Positions 18,159-27,800 of a stretch of 39,583 nucleotides of DNA are shown here, in pieces. Under the pieces are notes generated by a model. That model was not told the origin of the DNA. It saw only the letters and a program-made list of their open reading frames with translations, and did not search any database. The stretch spans positions 1 through 39,583 of the forward strand of contig SVIR01000009.1 of assembly GCA_015069395.1 (NCBI GenBank), given 5' to 3'. Made by a program: the position numbers and the translations under genes. The DNA is from Clostridiales bacterium (GTDB taxonomy: Bacteria > Bacillota > Clostridia > Christensenellales > UBA1242). Every line of letters begins with the position of its first letter. Position 1 is the stretch's first letter.

Positions 18159-18824
18159 TTATGATTTCGCCAAAATACTTCCATCTTGAGTAGATATGAT
18201 CACAGAAAAACTTTCATTGTCATTGTTCAGAACAGTAAAACACCAGAAAAATTCGTCAAAATTATTGGCCTTTTTATCCAAAATCCTCAAATAACATTCA
18301 GCGTTTAAGGTGTTGAAGTGTTTTTTTGAAACAATTTCTTCTTTAAGTTCTTTCGATGCAATTTCTAAAGCCTCTTCATAATCAACTTGAAAATCACTTG
18401 AAAGCTTTTGCAAAATTACACTTTTTCCATCAACTTCAACTACTATATCTTCATTTATATCATAAAACACTTCCAAGTCCGTCATATACAAATTGTTTAA
18501 AGTATTAAGTTCCAACTCTTTTTCAAAAGTCTGTCTTCCTATTGAAACATTGGCCTTTATCACCTTGTCTGTTCGCACTTCATAAAACCCAACGTTCAAC
18601 AACCCAAAATCAGTAACTTCTCCACTTTGTCCGTCCATAAGATATTCTATCTCCCTCTGCCCAGAAGAAAGCACACAATAAAAATCTTCGCCCTCAGCAA
18701 AATAATATGTCTTTGTCACCTCTGACAAGTTGTCTTTTATCATATCAACAGTCGATCTTCCACAAGCAAAACATATGCAAGGCAAACAAAAAATCAAAAG
18801 TGCTAAAAAAAGTTTCTTTTTCAT
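18159..18824 (-). CDS. Small PepSY-like lipoprotein
   Basis: 221-aa predicted lipoprotein. The signal peptide (MKKKLFLALLIF...) is Cys-rich and ends in CFAC, so Cys21 is the likely lipidated residue, although Cys at lipobox position -3 is unusual. The C-terminal region (YEEALEIASKEL, then FFWCFTVLNNDNESFSV and STQDGSILA) resembles a PepSY-type fold, in which a helix precedes a strand-rich half with a D-G turn; such domains are often proposed as inhibitors or modulators of extracellular enzymes. The ATG at 18824 has GGAGGG at 18828-18833. It is divergent from the aldolase gene and ends 42 bp before hflX. Lipoprotein is well supported; PepSY is tentative. Confidence 0.7.
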   Translation of the reverse strand: MKKKLFLALLIFCLPCICFACGRSTVDMIKDNLSEVTKTYYFAEGEDFYCVLSSGQREIEYLMDGQSGEVTDFGLLNVGFYEVRTDKVIKANVSIGRQTFEKELELNTLNNLYMTDLEVFYDINEDIVVEVDGKSVILQKLSSDFQVDYEEALEIASKELKEEIVSKKHFNTLNAECYLRILDKKANNFDEFFWCFTVLNNDNESFSVIISTQDGSILAKS

Positions 18825-18840
18825 AAACCCTCCAAGAAAA

Positions 18841-18870
18841 TTTTTAACACTATTGATTTATGTTTGTAAA
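18841..18870 (-). promoter_or_regulatory. Possible promoter of the PepSY-like lipoprotein gene
   Basis: TTTACA (18870-18865), 18-bp spacer, TAAAAA (18846-18841) preceded by TGT. The -35 overlaps the -35 of the divergent aldolase promoter almost completely. Confidence 0.35.
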
Positions 18871-18891
18871 TTTAAAAAAATGTGATAAAAT
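18864..18891 (+). promoter_or_regulatory. Probable promoter of the aldolase-radC unit
   Basis: TTGTAA (18864-18869), 16-bp spacer, TAAAAT (18886-18891). Start predicted near 18898, about 22 nt before the ATG. Confidence 0.55.
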
Positions 18892-18919
18892 AATGTTGAA
18901 ATAAAAGGAAAATAATCGA

Positions 18920-19840
18920 ATGAAATCACTTAGTTTTTATTTTAAAGATGCAAACAAAAAAGGTTATGGTCTCGGGGCTTATAATTTTGTAAACTTTGAG
19001 ACATTAAAAGCAATATGTGAGGGTTGTAAAAAAACAAATTCTCCAGCCATTTTATCGGTAAGTGAAGGAGCAGTTTCTTACCTAGGATTAAATTTCATTA
19101 AAGCAATGTTTGACACTGCAAAAAAGCAATATAAGCTCCCATTGTTTTTACATTTAGACCACGGTAAATCTTACGAAATTTGCAAAAAAGCAATCGACGC
19201 AGGTTTTGACAGCGTAATGATTGACGGAAGTTCTTTGTCTTTTGACGAGAACATCAAAGTTACCAAAAAAGTTTGCTCTTACGCCCACAAAAAAGGGATT
19301 TTCGTTGAGGCCGAGCTTGGAGTTTTGGCTGGAGTTGAAGACAACGTAAGCGCAGAAAAAAATATTTATACCGACCCTCTCAACGCCAAAGAATTTGTTG
19401 AAAAAACGGGTTGCGATACATTGGCTGTAGCAATTGGAACAAGCCACGGAGCATACAAATTTAAAGGCGAACAGAAATTGAGGTTCGACATCTTGAAAGA
19501 AATTGAAAAACAGATTCCAAACACACCACTTGTTTTGCATGGGGCGTCAAGTGTTCCTCAACAATATGTTGAAGAAATCAATCAATATGGAGGCAAGATA
19601 AACGGAGCCGTCGGAATTCCAGAAAAGTTTTTGACTAAAGCCTGTACAAAACACAACATTTTCAAAATCAACAGTGACACAGACATTAGGTTAACATATT
19701 TTGCGAAATTGAGAAGATCTCTAATTGAGAAACCTGAAAACATCGACTTAAGAAAACCAAACACTCTCGCAATCGAAGAAATCGCAAATATGATAGCAGA
19801 TAAAAATTCAAAAGTTTTTAAAAATTCAAACAAAATCTAA
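18920..19840 (+). CDS. fba: Class II fructose-1,6-bisphosphate aldolase
   Basis: 306-aa zinc-dependent aldolase that interconverts fructose-1,6-bisphosphate with dihydroxyacetone phosphate and glyceraldehyde-3-phosphate in glycolysis and gluconeogenesis; cytosolic. Catalytic and metal residues are present: HLDHG (Asp80 catalytic, His81 zinc), AELG (Glu132), GTSHG (His176 zinc), LHGASS (His207 zinc), and the phosphate-binding NSDTD near residues 251-255. GASSVP and the GGKINGAVGIP loop match the aldolase group common in Clostridia. Tagatose-bisphosphate aldolase is a close relative and cannot be strictly excluded. The ATG has AAAAGGAA about 11 bases upstream. radC follows after 15 bp with no terminator, so the two are likely co-transcribed. 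Confidence 0.93.
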   Translation: MKSLSFYFKDANKKGYGLGAYNFVNFETLKAICEGCKKTNSPAILSVSEGAVSYLGLNFIKAMFDTAKKQYKLPLFLHLDHGKSYEICKKAIDAGFDSVMIDGSSLSFDENIKVTKKVCSYAHKKGIFVEAELGVLAGVEDNVSAEKNIYTDPLNAKEFVEKTGCDTLAVAIGTSHGAYKFKGEQKLRFDILKEIEKQIPNTPLVLHGASSVPQQYVEEINQYGGKINGAVGIPEKFLTKACTKHNIFKINSDTDIRLTYFAKLRRSLIEKPENIDLRKPNTLAIEEIANMIADKNSKVFKNSNKI

Positions 19841-19855
19841 ACAAAAGAGAAATTT

Positions 19856-20584
19856 ATGAGCGACAAGCCTTTACACAACGGTCATAGAGAAAGATTGACT
19901 GACTTGATAATGAATTGTGGAATCGAAAACGTAAGCGATATTCAAGCAGTTGAATTTGTTTTGACGTATATCTTTCCACGAGGCGATGTAAATCCATTGG
20001 CGCATAGACTGATTGATCAGTTTGAAAACTTTGGAAATATAGTTGATGCAAATTATCAAGACCTTATGAAGATAAAAGGAATTAACGAACGCTCAGCAAA
20101 GAAAATATCTCTCCTTTCTGAAATCTTTTATTATTATTCTTCTTCAAAAATGAGAAAGAAATTGTCTCTTGAAAACAAAGAAGAATTTTACGACTTTTTA
20201 GAAGAACTTCTAAGGTTTAAAAACACAGAGAATTTGTTTGTTTTCGCAATCGACCATAGTTTTCATATCTTACAAAAACGTCGATACGACTTAAAACAAG
20301 TTAGGGAAGTCGGCATTGACCCTCTCGAAATTTTTAGCCTTATCCATTCAACAAGAGCATCTTCATTGTTGATCGCCCACAATCACCCAAATGGAACAGC
20401 AAAACCTTCAAAAGACGATTCTGATGCATTTTTATATATCGAAGACCTAATCAAAAACGTTCATTGCTCTCTTATCGACAGTTTAGTCGTAGGAAATGAT
20501 GGAATTTATAGCGAAAAGAAAGATGGTTTTGTGCGTAGATTTGAAACGTTAGACAATATTATTTCTTTTATTAGTTCGAAATAA
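19856..20584 (+). CDS. radC: RadC family JAB/MPN-domain protein (copy 1)
   Basis: 242-aa member of the RadC family. The N-terminal half (GHRERL, then FPRGDVNPLAHRL) leads into a helix-hairpin-helix-like segment, IKGINERSAKKI (residues 73-84). The C-terminal half is the JAB/MPN domain with a complete JAMM metal motif: Glu158, His175 and His177 in HNHPNG, and Asp188 in PSKDD. The historical DNA-repair role of RadC is disputed; the true substrate is unknown. It follows the aldolase gene by 15 bp with an AGAG-type ribosome site and is ended by the hairpin at 20583-20610. It is clearly paralogous to the gene at 28214-28960. Confidence 0.9.
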   Translation: MSDKPLHNGHRERLTDLIMNCGIENVSDIQAVEFVLTYIFPRGDVNPLAHRLIDQFENFGNIVDANYQDLMKIKGINERSAKKISLLSEIFYYYSSSKMRKKLSLENKEEFYDFLEELLRFKNTENLFVFAIDHSFHILQKRRYDLKQVREVGIDPLEIFSLIHSTRASSLLIAHNHPNGTAKPSKDDSDAFLYIEDLIKNVHCSLIDSLVVGNDGIYSEKKDGFVRRFETLDNIISFISSK

Positions 20585-20610
20585 AAAAGAGGCTTCCGGG
20601 CCTCTTTTTT
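20583..20610. terminator. Bidirectional terminator between radC copy 1 and htrA
   Basis: GAGGC and GCCTC with loop TTCCGG, extended by A6 on one side and T6-8 on the other, lies between the two convergent stop codons. Confidence 0.9.
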
Positions 20611-21597
20611 TTATCTATTTGAAAGATAAACTGTTTGTGTTTTTTTCTGACCATTTCTAATAATCACTATTTCAACCTCGTCACCAACATCAAAATCAAA
20701 AAGTGCCAATCTTAAATCAAGCAACTTTGATATTCTTTTTCCCCCAAAAGAAACAATGAGGTCTCCTTTTTGCAAGACATCAACACTTGGTCCGGACGAA
20801 CTTACCACAAAAACTCCTTTGTCAGCCAAATTGTATCCATACACTTTTGCTATCTCACTATCAAATCCAAAAACTCCAAGATATGGGGTCTTATATTTTT
20901 CATTCTGTTGCAATCTCTCAACAATTTTTTCTCCAATTTCAACTGGAATCGCAAAACCCAAACCTTCGCCTTGAGAAGCCTTTAATGTGTTTATTCCCAC
21001 AATTTCTCCTTGACTGCTGATCAAAGGTCCACCACTATTGCCCGGATTTATGCTAGCATCGTGCTGGATCAACGATTGCATAAAACTATCACCATAATCT
21101 GAACTCGTTTCAACAACTCTGTCTTTTGCACTAACAATACCTTTCGTAAAGGTATGTTTAAACTGCAACGTCAAAGGAGTCCCTACAGCATAAACTTCTT
21201 GTCCGACGTTTACATCTTCACTGTTTCCAAAATTCAAATATGGTATAGCTTTCGCACTTTTCAAAACAGCAACATCAAGACCAGCATCGGCCCAAATCAA
21301 ATCTGCTCCAGCAGTGCTTTCGTCTGCAAAATACAATACCAAATCGCTTGCACCTTCAACAACGTGATTGTTTGTTAAAATATATTTGCCATTACCAACG
21401 GCTACTCCACTTCCTACTGCATAACCATCGCTATAATCAGCCCTAATTCCGACAACGGCATTTCTTACATCATTGAGCATTTCTATTTCATTTCCGTTGT
21501 ATGTCACAACCTTTGGAGTCATTTCTGCTGAGGTTGTCGCACAACCTCCTGCAATTAAAGAAAAAATCAACAACACTCCACACAAAGTTTTTTTCAT
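20611..21597 (-). CDS. htrA: HtrA/DegP-like serine protease, predicted lipoprotein
   Basis: 328-aa trypsin-fold envelope quality-control protease. The triad is complete: His78 (NNHVVEG), Asp108 (DAGLDVAVLK) and Ser188 (NPGNSGGPL). One PDZ domain covers about residues 240-328 (TPYLGVFG, then LQKGDLIVSFGG). Most Bacillota HtrA proteins have an N-terminal membrane anchor; here the signal peptide ends in AGGC with Cys19, so lipid anchoring outside the membrane is predicted. AGGAG precedes the ATG. walJ ends 26 bp upstream on the same strand; this walJ-htrA order is the tail of the conserved walRKHIJ-htrA cluster of Bacillota, although walRK are not in this window. Confidence 0.93.
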   Translation of the reverse strand: MKKTLCGVLLIFSLIAGGCATTSAEMTPKVVTYNGNEIEMLNDVRNAVVGIRADYSDGYAVGSGVAVGNGKYILTNNHVVEGASDLVLYFADESTAGADLIWADAGLDVAVLKSAKAIPYLNFGNSEDVNVGQEVYAVGTPLTLQFKHTFTKGIVSAKDRVVETSSDYGDSFMQSLIQHDASINPGNSGGPLISSQGEIVGINTLKASQGEGLGFAIPVEIGEKIVERLQQNEKYKTPYLGVFGFDSEIAKVYGYNLADKGVFVVSSSGPSVDVLQKGDLIVSFGGKRISKLLDLRLALFDFDVGDEVEIVIIRNGQKKTQTVYLSNR

Positions 21598-21623
21598 AAA
21601 CTCTCCTTTTGGAAGTTGTTGAT

Positions 21624-22406
21624 TTATTTCAATTTAAACAAAGTTGTAGGTCTCGTAAGTGCTACATCGATTCTGAACGATTCTCCCTCGACAAATCCTT
21701 TATCTGCCAACTTTGAAGATATGTAATTGAAGGCAAGTTCTGGAGTATTGTTTTCTGTGCTTAAGTGCGACAAAACCACTTGCTTTGTACCAGTTTTAAT
21801 CAATTCTTCTATAAACTCTGCAGAAGCATCGTTTGACAAGTGTCCATTTTTGCCGGCAATACGCATTTTTAAGGTAAGTGGATATTTTTCACAATTTTTT
21901 AACATACTCAAGTCGTGATTTGCCTCCAAATAAATCAACTGACTTCCCTGAACACTTCTTAGTATTCTTTCGTTAGTATGTCCTAAATCCGTTAAAATAC
22001 TTATTTTCTTTTCATTTTTTTCTATTGAATATCCAAAGCATTTGACATCATGTGGAACTTCAACCGGCGTCAACTTTAGATCATTTATAGCAAAAGACTC
22101 TGTAAAAATTTTTTTGTCTCTTTCTGGGACTTTGTCAAGTTTGTCATACAAGTTCGCCCAAACCTGTTCGTGTGCATAAATAGGAATATTATATTTTCTG
22201 CTCAACACGTCAACACCTTTGATATGGTCATTGTGCTCATGAGTAATTATTATTGCATCAATATCTTTTCCATCAACTCCAAGTAAAGCAAGTCTGTTTT
22301 GAGTTTCTTTGCATGAAAGACCTACGTCCACCAAAATACGTGAATTTTCACTCTCAATATATGTAAGATTTCCGTCACTTCCTGACGATAAGTTGATTAC
22401 TTTCAT
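21624..22406 (-). CDS. walJ: WalJ/YycJ-type metallo-beta-lactamase-fold hydrolase
   Basis: 260-aa MBL-fold protein with THEHNDH (His56, His58, Asp60, His61) as dinuclear metal site, plus LTDLGH, NGHLSND and LSHLSTEN as later motifs. It matches YycJ/WalJ of Bacillota, an exonuclease-like protein linked to cell-wall and replication coordination and commonly encoded just before htrA, as here. The ATG at 22406 has no ribosome site; a near-consensus promoter puts transcription start at the ATG, implying a leaderless mRNA (see findings). It is downstream of uvrA but separated from it by a terminator. Confidence 0.92.
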   Translation of the reverse strand: MKVINLSSGSDGNLTYIESENSRILVDVGLSCKETQNRLALLGVDGKDIDAIIITHEHNDHIKGVDVLSRKYNIPIYAHEQVWANLYDKLDKVPERDKKIFTESFAINDLKLTPVEVPHDVKCFGYSIEKNEKKISILTDLGHTNERILRSVQGSQLIYLEANHDLSMLKNCEKYPLTLKMRIAGKNGHLSNDASAEFIEELIKTGTKQVVLSHLSTENNTPELAFNYISSKLADKGFVEGESFRIDVALTRPTTLFKLK

Positions 22407-22412
22407 ACTTAG

Positions 22413-22441
22413 ATTTTACATCTTTTTTTCTTCTTTGTCAA
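22413..22441 (-). promoter_or_regulatory. Sigma-A type promoter giving a leaderless walJ-htrA transcript
   Basis: TTGACA (22441-22436), 17-bp spacer, TAAAAT (22418-22413). Six bases then the ATG at 22406, so the predicted +1 is the A of the start codon. Confidence 0.8.
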
Positions 22442-22455
22442 TTTGTAATGACATT

Positions 22456-22479
22456 AAAAAAACGGAACTAATATTCCGT
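22456..22479 (-). terminator. Intrinsic terminator of the uvrBA unit
   Basis: ACGGAA and TTCCGT (22479-22462 on the minus strand) around a six-base loop, followed by T7. It ends just 15 bp before the -35 of the walJ promoter. Confidence 0.85.
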
Positions 22480-22480
22480 C

Positions 22481-25303
22481 TTAATTTTGTTTTTCTAAAA
22501 TTGGTTTTAAAAATTTGCCTGTATAACTATTTTTTACTTTTATGATTTCTTCTGGGGTGCCAGTTGCAACGACTGTTCCCCCTTCGTCGCCACCCTCAGG
22601 GCCAATATCAATTATATAATCTGCACACTTGATTACATCAAGATTGTGTTCAATCACAACTACCGAATTTCCATTACCAATCAGTCTTTCCAAGATTGAA
22701 ATCAACTTCTTAACATCATAAATATGAAGCCCTGTGGTCGGCTCGTCAAGAATATACATTGTTCTTCCTGTGTCTTTTCTTGAAAGTTCTGTTGCAAGCT
22801 TAACTCTCTGAGCCTCACCACCAGAAAGAGTTGTCGCAGGCTGTCCAAGTTTTATATAAGACAATCCTACATCATATAATGCTTGAATCTTGCTTTTTAT
22901 CGAAGGTATATTTTCAAAAAATTTCAATGCCTCTTCAACCGTCATATCCAAAACATCGCTGATAGTTTTTCCTTTATATTTTACTTCCAACGTCTCTCTG
23001 TTGTATCGTTTTCCTTTGCAGACTTCACAAGGAACGGTGATGTCCGGCAAGAAATACATTTCAATCTCTTTTACTCCTGCTCCTTCACAAACCTCACATC
23101 TCCCACCTTTAACATTAAAACTGAATCTGCCCGACAAAAAGCCTCTTGCCTTTGCATCTGGTGTCGCAGCAAACAAATCTCTGATGGCTGTAAACACACC
23201 TGTATATGTCGCGGGATTACTACGAGGCGTTCTACCGATTGGTGCTTGATCGATATTAATAACCTTATCTAAAAGCTCAACATTGTCAATCGCCTTAAAT
23301 TTTCCGAGTTCCAGTTTGCTGTTGTTTAAAATGTTTGATAAGTATGGAAACAACACACCGTTAACCAAACTTGATTTCCCGCTTCCAGAAACGCCAGTAA
23401 CACAAGTTAAAACACCTGTAGGGATTTTTACATCAATATTTTTAAGGTTGTTTTGTTTTGCTCCAATTATCTTCAAATAATCTTTTGGTTTTCTTCTCGT
23501 TGAAGGAATATCAATCTTGTCGTCACCACGCAAAAACTTCGCCGTAATCGACTTTTTGTTTTTCATTACTTGCTCTACCGTTCCACAGGCGACAATCTCT
23601 CCTCCGTGTACACCTGCATATGGCCCAACATCCACCAAATAATCAGCTGCTCTTATAGTATCCTCGTCATGCTCTACAACAATTAAGGTGTTTCCCAAAT
23701 CTTTAAGTTTTTTGAGAGTAGCGAGCAATTTTTCATTATCTCTCTGATGCAATCCGATTGATGGCTCGTCTAAAATGTAAAGTACGCCAACAAGCCCGCT
23801 TCCTATTTGCGTTGCAAGTCTAATTCTTTGAGCTTCGCCACCAGAAAGACTCTCTGCAGAACGGTTGAGGGTCAAATATCCAAGACCAACATCTTTCAAG
23901 AAATTAAGTCTTGCTAAAATTTCCTTCAGTATAGGCTCTGCAACCAAATGTTTTGCTTTGGGCAAATTAAGGTCTTCAAAAGTTGGAATCAAGGTCTTTA
24001 CACTCTTGTTGCAAAAATCGTCTATATCCTTTCTGTTTATCTTAATTGACAAAGCCGACTCATTAAGCCTTTTGCCATGACAAACACAACAAGTTTGCTC
24101 TCTCATAAACCTATTAATTTCAAATTTTATATATTCGCTGTTTGTTTCTTTATACCTTCTACGCAAATTGTTTACTATACCTTCAAAGGGCAAAGACCAA
24201 CTTCTCTTTCCTTTTTCACCTTCAATTAAAACATCAATTTTGTCATTCTTTGTACCATAAAGTAAAATGTCTACCTGATTTCGTGGAAGATCACACACGG
24301 GCTTGTCTAAATCAATATTATAAGCCTCAGCCAAACTCTCAAAATAAGCTCTTGCAGTTGTGCCCTCTTCAGCTCTCCAACCAGTTATATTGAATGCCCC
24401 TTGGTTTATTGACAAATTAGAATTTTTTAAAACAATTGCTTCGTCTATGTCCAAAGTATAACCAAGCCCTAAACAGTTTGAACAAGCTCCATATGGAGCA
24501 TTGAAAGAGAAAAGCCTTGGGCTAATTTCTTCCAGTGTCCAACCACACTCTGGACAAGCATAATTTGTTGAAAAAAGTTCACTTTTTTCTTCTGAAGAAA
24601 CAATCACAAGTCCATCTGCCAACTTCAAAGCAGTCTCTATACTTCCAGTAAGCCTCGAGTCTTTTCCATCTTTCAAAACAATTCTGTCAATTACAACATT
24701 GATATTGTGTTTCAAGTTTTTATCAAGCACAATGTTTTCGTCCAATGTAAATATCGAACCATCTACTTCAACTCTTACATATCCACTGCGTTTCAATGAA
24801 TCAAAAAGCTTTTCATGGCGACCTTTTTGACCTCTTACAACTGGGGCCATAACCGTCAGCTTAGCTCCATCGCCAAACTCTTTGATGCTGTCTACTATTT
24901 GATCAATTGATTGTTGTTTAACTTCTTTTTTACAATTTGGACAAAATGGAGTTCCTACCCTTGCAAATAAAAGACGCAAATAATCATAAATCTCCGTAAC
25001 TGTTCCTACAGTAGAACGTGGGTTTCTGTTGGTTGTTTTTTGATCTATTGAAATTGCCGGCGAAAGCCCCTCAATAACCTCTACATCTGGCTTTTGAGTT
25101 TGTCCTAAAAATTGACGAGCATAAGACGACAAACTTTCAATATAACGTCTTTGCCCCTCAGCAAAAATTGTGCCAAAAGCAAGCGAGGATTTTCCAGACC
25201 CACTCACCCCTGTAAAAACTACAAACTTATCTCTAGGTATCTCAAGGCTAACATCTTTCAAGTTGTTTTCCTTTGCACCTTTGATTATTATGGAATTTTT
25301 CAT
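22481..25303 (-). CDS. uvrA: Excinuclease ABC subunit A (UvrA)
   Basis: 940-aa tandem ABC ATPase that finds bulky DNA lesions in nucleotide excision repair and loads UvrB. Both Walker A motifs read GVSGSGKSS (near residues 33 and 636). Both signatures read LSGGEAQR (near 483 and 826). Zinc-finger cysteines are present as CPECG with CSNC near 253-285, and CEVCEGAG with CEVCKGKR near 735-765. Length is normal for the family. AGGAG lies before ATG 25303, 11 bp after the uvrB stop, giving a uvrB-uvrA operon. Confidence 0.98.
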   Translation of the reverse strand: MKNSIIIKGAKENNLKDVSLEIPRDKFVVFTGVSGSGKSSLAFGTIFAEGQRRYIESLSSYARQFLGQTQKPDVEVIEGLSPAISIDQKTTNRNPRSTVGTVTEIYDYLRLLFARVGTPFCPNCKKEVKQQSIDQIVDSIKEFGDGAKLTVMAPVVRGQKGRHEKLFDSLKRSGYVRVEVDGSIFTLDENIVLDKNLKHNINVVIDRIVLKDGKDSRLTGSIETALKLADGLVIVSSEEKSELFSTNYACPECGWTLEEISPRLFSFNAPYGACSNCLGLGYTLDIDEAIVLKNSNLSINQGAFNITGWRAEEGTTARAYFESLAEAYNIDLDKPVCDLPRNQVDILLYGTKNDKIDVLIEGEKGKRSWSLPFEGIVNNLRRRYKETNSEYIKFEINRFMREQTCCVCHGKRLNESALSIKINRKDIDDFCNKSVKTLIPTFEDLNLPKAKHLVAEPILKEILARLNFLKDVGLGYLTLNRSAESLSGGEAQRIRLATQIGSGLVGVLYILDEPSIGLHQRDNEKLLATLKKLKDLGNTLIVVEHDEDTIRAADYLVDVGPYAGVHGGEIVACGTVEQVMKNKKSITAKFLRGDDKIDIPSTRRKPKDYLKIIGAKQNNLKNIDVKIPTGVLTCVTGVSGSGKSSLVNGVLFPYLSNILNNSKLELGKFKAIDNVELLDKVINIDQAPIGRTPRSNPATYTGVFTAIRDLFAATPDAKARGFLSGRFSFNVKGGRCEVCEGAGVKEIEMYFLPDITVPCEVCKGKRYNRETLEVKYKGKTISDVLDMTVEEALKFFENIPSIKSKIQALYDVGLSYIKLGQPATTLSGGEAQRVKLATELSRKDTGRTMYILDEPTTGLHIYDVKKLISILERLIGNGNSVVVIEHNLDVIKCADYIIDIGPEGGDEGGTVVATGTPEEIIKVKNSYTGKFLKPILEKQN

Positions 25304-25314
25304 AAATTCTCCTG

Positions 25315-27282
25315 CTAAATCTTTTCTTTTCTGTTCAATCTTTTTTTCAACTTATCAATTTTGTTTCTAAGTTCAATCGCTCTTTCAAAGTCAAGTTGAG
25401 AAGATGCAATTCGCATCATAGAAGTCAAGCGATCAATTTCTTTTGGAATGTCTTTCTTTGCGATATCATTATCGGACACCTTTTTTGCGATGTCAAGAGT
25501 ATTTTTAATCTCTTTAATAATTGTCTTTGGAACAATGTTGTTTTTACGATTATATTCTTCTTGCAACCCCCTTCTTCTTTGAGTTTCGTCTATGGCCCTT
25601 TGCATAGACTTAGTAATATTGTCTGCAAACATAATTACTCTGCCATTTGCATTTCTAGCAGCACGACCTATAGTTTGAATTAGAGCCCCTTCGCTCCTCA
25701 AGAAACCTTCCTTATCTGCATCTAAAATACAAACAAGTTCAACTTCAGGCATATCTAACCCTTCTCTAAGCAAATTGATTCCAACAAGGACATCAAATTC
25801 TCCTTGTCTAAGACCATTGATAATCTCAACTCTCTCCATTGTATCAATTTCGCTATGAAGATATTTTACTTTAAACTCCCTATCAGCCAAATAAGTTGTC
25901 AAACTTTCTGCCATCTTCTTGGTAAGGGTTGTAACCAAGACTCTAGCATTTCTTTGAATTGTTTTGCGACACTCTTGCATCAAAACCTCAATCTGATTTT
26001 CAATTGGTTTCAATTCAATAATTGGATCCAAAAGACCTGTTGGACGAATGACTTGCTCAACCACTTGTCCAGCTTTGTCAAGTTCATATTTTGAAGGAGT
26101 AGCCGACACATAAATTGTTTGTTTCAACTTTTGCTCAAACTCGTCAAATTTCAACGGCCTGTTATCCCTTGCGGCTTCCAATCTAAAACCGTACTCAACA
26201 AGAGAGTCTTTTCTTGATTTGTCTCCATTATACATAGCTCGAATCTGTGGAATTGTCATATGGCTTTCGTCAATAATCGTTAAAAAGTCTTTTGGAAAAT
26301 AGTCTATCAAGGTGTATGGAGCTTCTCCGGGCTTTCTTCCATCAAAATATCTTGAGTAGTTTTCAATTCCACTACAATAACCAACTTCTTGCATCATTTC
26401 AAGATCATATGCAACTCTCTGACCTATTCTTTCTGCCTCCAACGGCTTGCCATGATCTTCAAAATATTTAATCGCGATTTCTCTGTCTGTAGAGATTTCT
26501 TCAATGGCATTTTTCAACGTATTGCTACCTACAGCATAATGGGTTGCAGGATAAATTGCCACAAAAGAGAGCTCATTTATCAAATTTCCAGAAACTGGAT
26601 CAAACTCAAAGATTTTTTCTATTTCGTCACCAAAAAATCTAACTCTAATAGCCATTTCACTTTGATTGGCAGGAAAAACATCAACTATCTCTCCATTAAC
26701 TCTAAAAGTTGTTCTTCTGAAATCTATGTCATTTCTTGTATATTGAATCGCAATTAAATGGTTTATGAGATCGTCTCTATCAATTATTTCTCCTTGTCTC
26801 AGAGCAATATGCAAATTGTGATACTCTTCTGGACTTCCCAAACCATAAATACATGAAACCGAAGCTACAACAATGGTATCCTTCCTCTCTAACAACGAAG
26901 ATGTAGCTGAAGATCTAAGCTTGTCTATATCATCATTGACACTCATATCTTTTTCTATAAAAGTATCAGTAGAAACTATGTATGCCTCTGGTTGATAATA
27001 ATCATAATACGAAACAAAATACTCCACTCTATTGTTTGGAAAAAATTCTCGAAACTCGTTACACAATTGGGCTGCTAAAGTTTTGTTGTGAGCTATTACA
27101 AGTGTTGGTTTGTTAACCTTTTCAATAATATTTGCCATAGTAAAAGTTTTGCCCGACCCAGTTACACCAAGCAACACTTGATCCTTCAAACCATCATTCA
27201 AACCATCAACGAGCTTGTCGATAGCTTGGGGCTGATCGCCAGAAGGTTTATATTTAGAACACAAAACAAATTTTTCTTCCAT
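25315..27282 (-). CDS. uvrB: Excinuclease ABC subunit B (UvrB)
   Basis: 655-aa damage-verification helicase of nucleotide excision repair. Walker A GVTGSGKT near residue 38, the beta-hairpin segment [10 protein letters not shown] near 92, DESHM near 337, later helicase motifs ([23 protein letters not shown]) and a C-terminal UVR motif ([16 protein letters not shown]) are all present. The chosen start ATG 27282 gives [11 protein letters not shown], aligning with usual UvrB N-termini, and has GGTGAT, which pairs with the 16S tail, four bases upstream. An in-frame ATG at 27342 lacks a ribosome site. The preceding small membrane-protein gene is on the same strand. No LexA-type box was seen upstream of the unit. 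Confidence 0.97.
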   Translation of the reverse strand: MEEKFVLCSKYKPSGDQPQAIDKLVDGLNDGLKDQVLLGVTGSGKTFTMANIIEKVNKPTLVIAHNKTLAAQLCNEFREFFPNNRVEYFVSYYDYYQPEAYIVSTDTFIEKDMSVNDDIDKLRSSATSSLLERKDTIVVASVSCIYGLGSPEEYHNLHIALRQGEIIDRDDLINHLIAIQYTRNDIDFRRTTFRVNGEIVDVFPANQSEMAIRVRFFGDEIEKIFEFDPVSGNLINELSFVAIYPATHYAVGSNTLKNAIEEISTDREIAIKYFEDHGKPLEAERIGQRVAYDLEMMQEVGYCSGIENYSRYFDGRKPGEAPYTLIDYFPKDFLTIIDESHMTIPQIRAMYNGDKSRKDSLVEYGFRLEAARDNRPLKFDEFEQKLKQTIYVSATPSKYELDKAGQVVEQVIRPTGLLDPIIELKPIENQIEVLMQECRKTIQRNARVLVTTLTKKMAESLTTYLADREFKVKYLHSEIDTMERVEIINGLRQGEFDVLVGINLLREGLDMPEVELVCILDADKEGFLRSEGALIQTIGRAARNANGRVIMFADNITKSMQRAIDETQRRRGLQEEYNRKNNIVPKTIIKEIKNTLDIAKKVSDNDIAKKDIPKEIDRLTSMMRIASSQLDFERAIELRNKIDKLKKRLNRKEKI

Positions 27283-27351
27283 AAAATCACCATATGAGTG
27301 CAAAGCCTCTTTGTCGTTTTCTAGTATAACACCATTTTTCATAAATTCATA

Positions 27352-27711
27352 TCAATTTTTAAAAATTGCTTTCAAAATCATACCAAAAACAAAACTTACT
27401 GCCGAAAGAAAAAGACTTCTGAGAACCATAAGCCCAAAAGTTTTTCTGTTTTTCTTCGTGTCAGCATTGTATGTTTGCCCGCATTTTTTTAAATTTACGC
27501 AATAAAAGTAGCCTTTTTTACTATCAGAAACTACAAAATCAAGATAATTTTCATTTGATAAATTTGCCATAATTTCGTCAATCTCTTCAATAGAAAGAAC
27601 AAATTTTTTTGACAAAGCTTGCGTAATTTCTTGTGGCGAAATCAAATATGTTCGCTTTTGCTGACACTTCGAACACAAATACGACATTACCAACTTTTCT
27701 TTCTTCGTCAT
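27352..27711 (-). CDS. Small winged-helix-like protein with C-terminal membrane anchor (minus-strand copy)
   Basis: 119-aa protein of unknown function. Residues 1-80 look like a small winged-helix fold (EKLVMSYL, then LISPQEITQALSKKF, then IDEIMANLSNENYLDFVV followed by a strand-turn-strand). Residues about 93-116 are one hydrophobic helix (LMVLRSLFLSAVSFVFGM), with no signal peptide, so a cytoplasmic domain tethered to the membrane by its C-terminus is expected. It shares this plan with the divergent gene at 27801. Its stop is 69 bp before the chosen uvrB start, so it may be the first gene of the uvrBA unit. No good ribosome site precedes ATG 27711. Confidence 0.65.
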   Translation of the reverse strand: MTKKEKLVMSYLCSKCQQKRTYLISPQEITQALSKKFVLSIEEIDEIMANLSNENYLDFVVSDSKKGYFYCVNLKKCGQTYNADTKKNRKTFGLMVLRSLFLSAVSFVFGMILKAIFKN

Positions 27712-27731
27712 ATACGTTTATTTTTCCCAAA

Positions 27732-27764
27732 ATTATATGTTTTAATTATTAAAAAGGTTATAAT
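27732..27764. promoter_or_regulatory. Possible divergent promoter pair for the two membrane-anchored winged-helix genes
   Basis: An exact TATAAT occurs on each strand: minus at 27737-27732 (start near 27725) and plus at 27759-27764 (start near 27771). Neither has a convincing -35, so only the -10 elements and the gene orientation support the call. Confidence 0.35.
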
Positions 27765-27800
27765 TGTATAAATACAAATAAAATCTGAAAAAATAGGTTT

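Noticed and set aside
27283..27342. Longer UvrB from ATG 27342
   Set aside because: No ribosome site, and the extra 20 residues do not resemble UvrB; ATG 27282 has GGTGAT and the normal N-terminus.
27712..27800. LexA/SOS box controlling uvrBA
   Set aside because: No GAAC-N4-GTTC-like palindrome is present in this gap.
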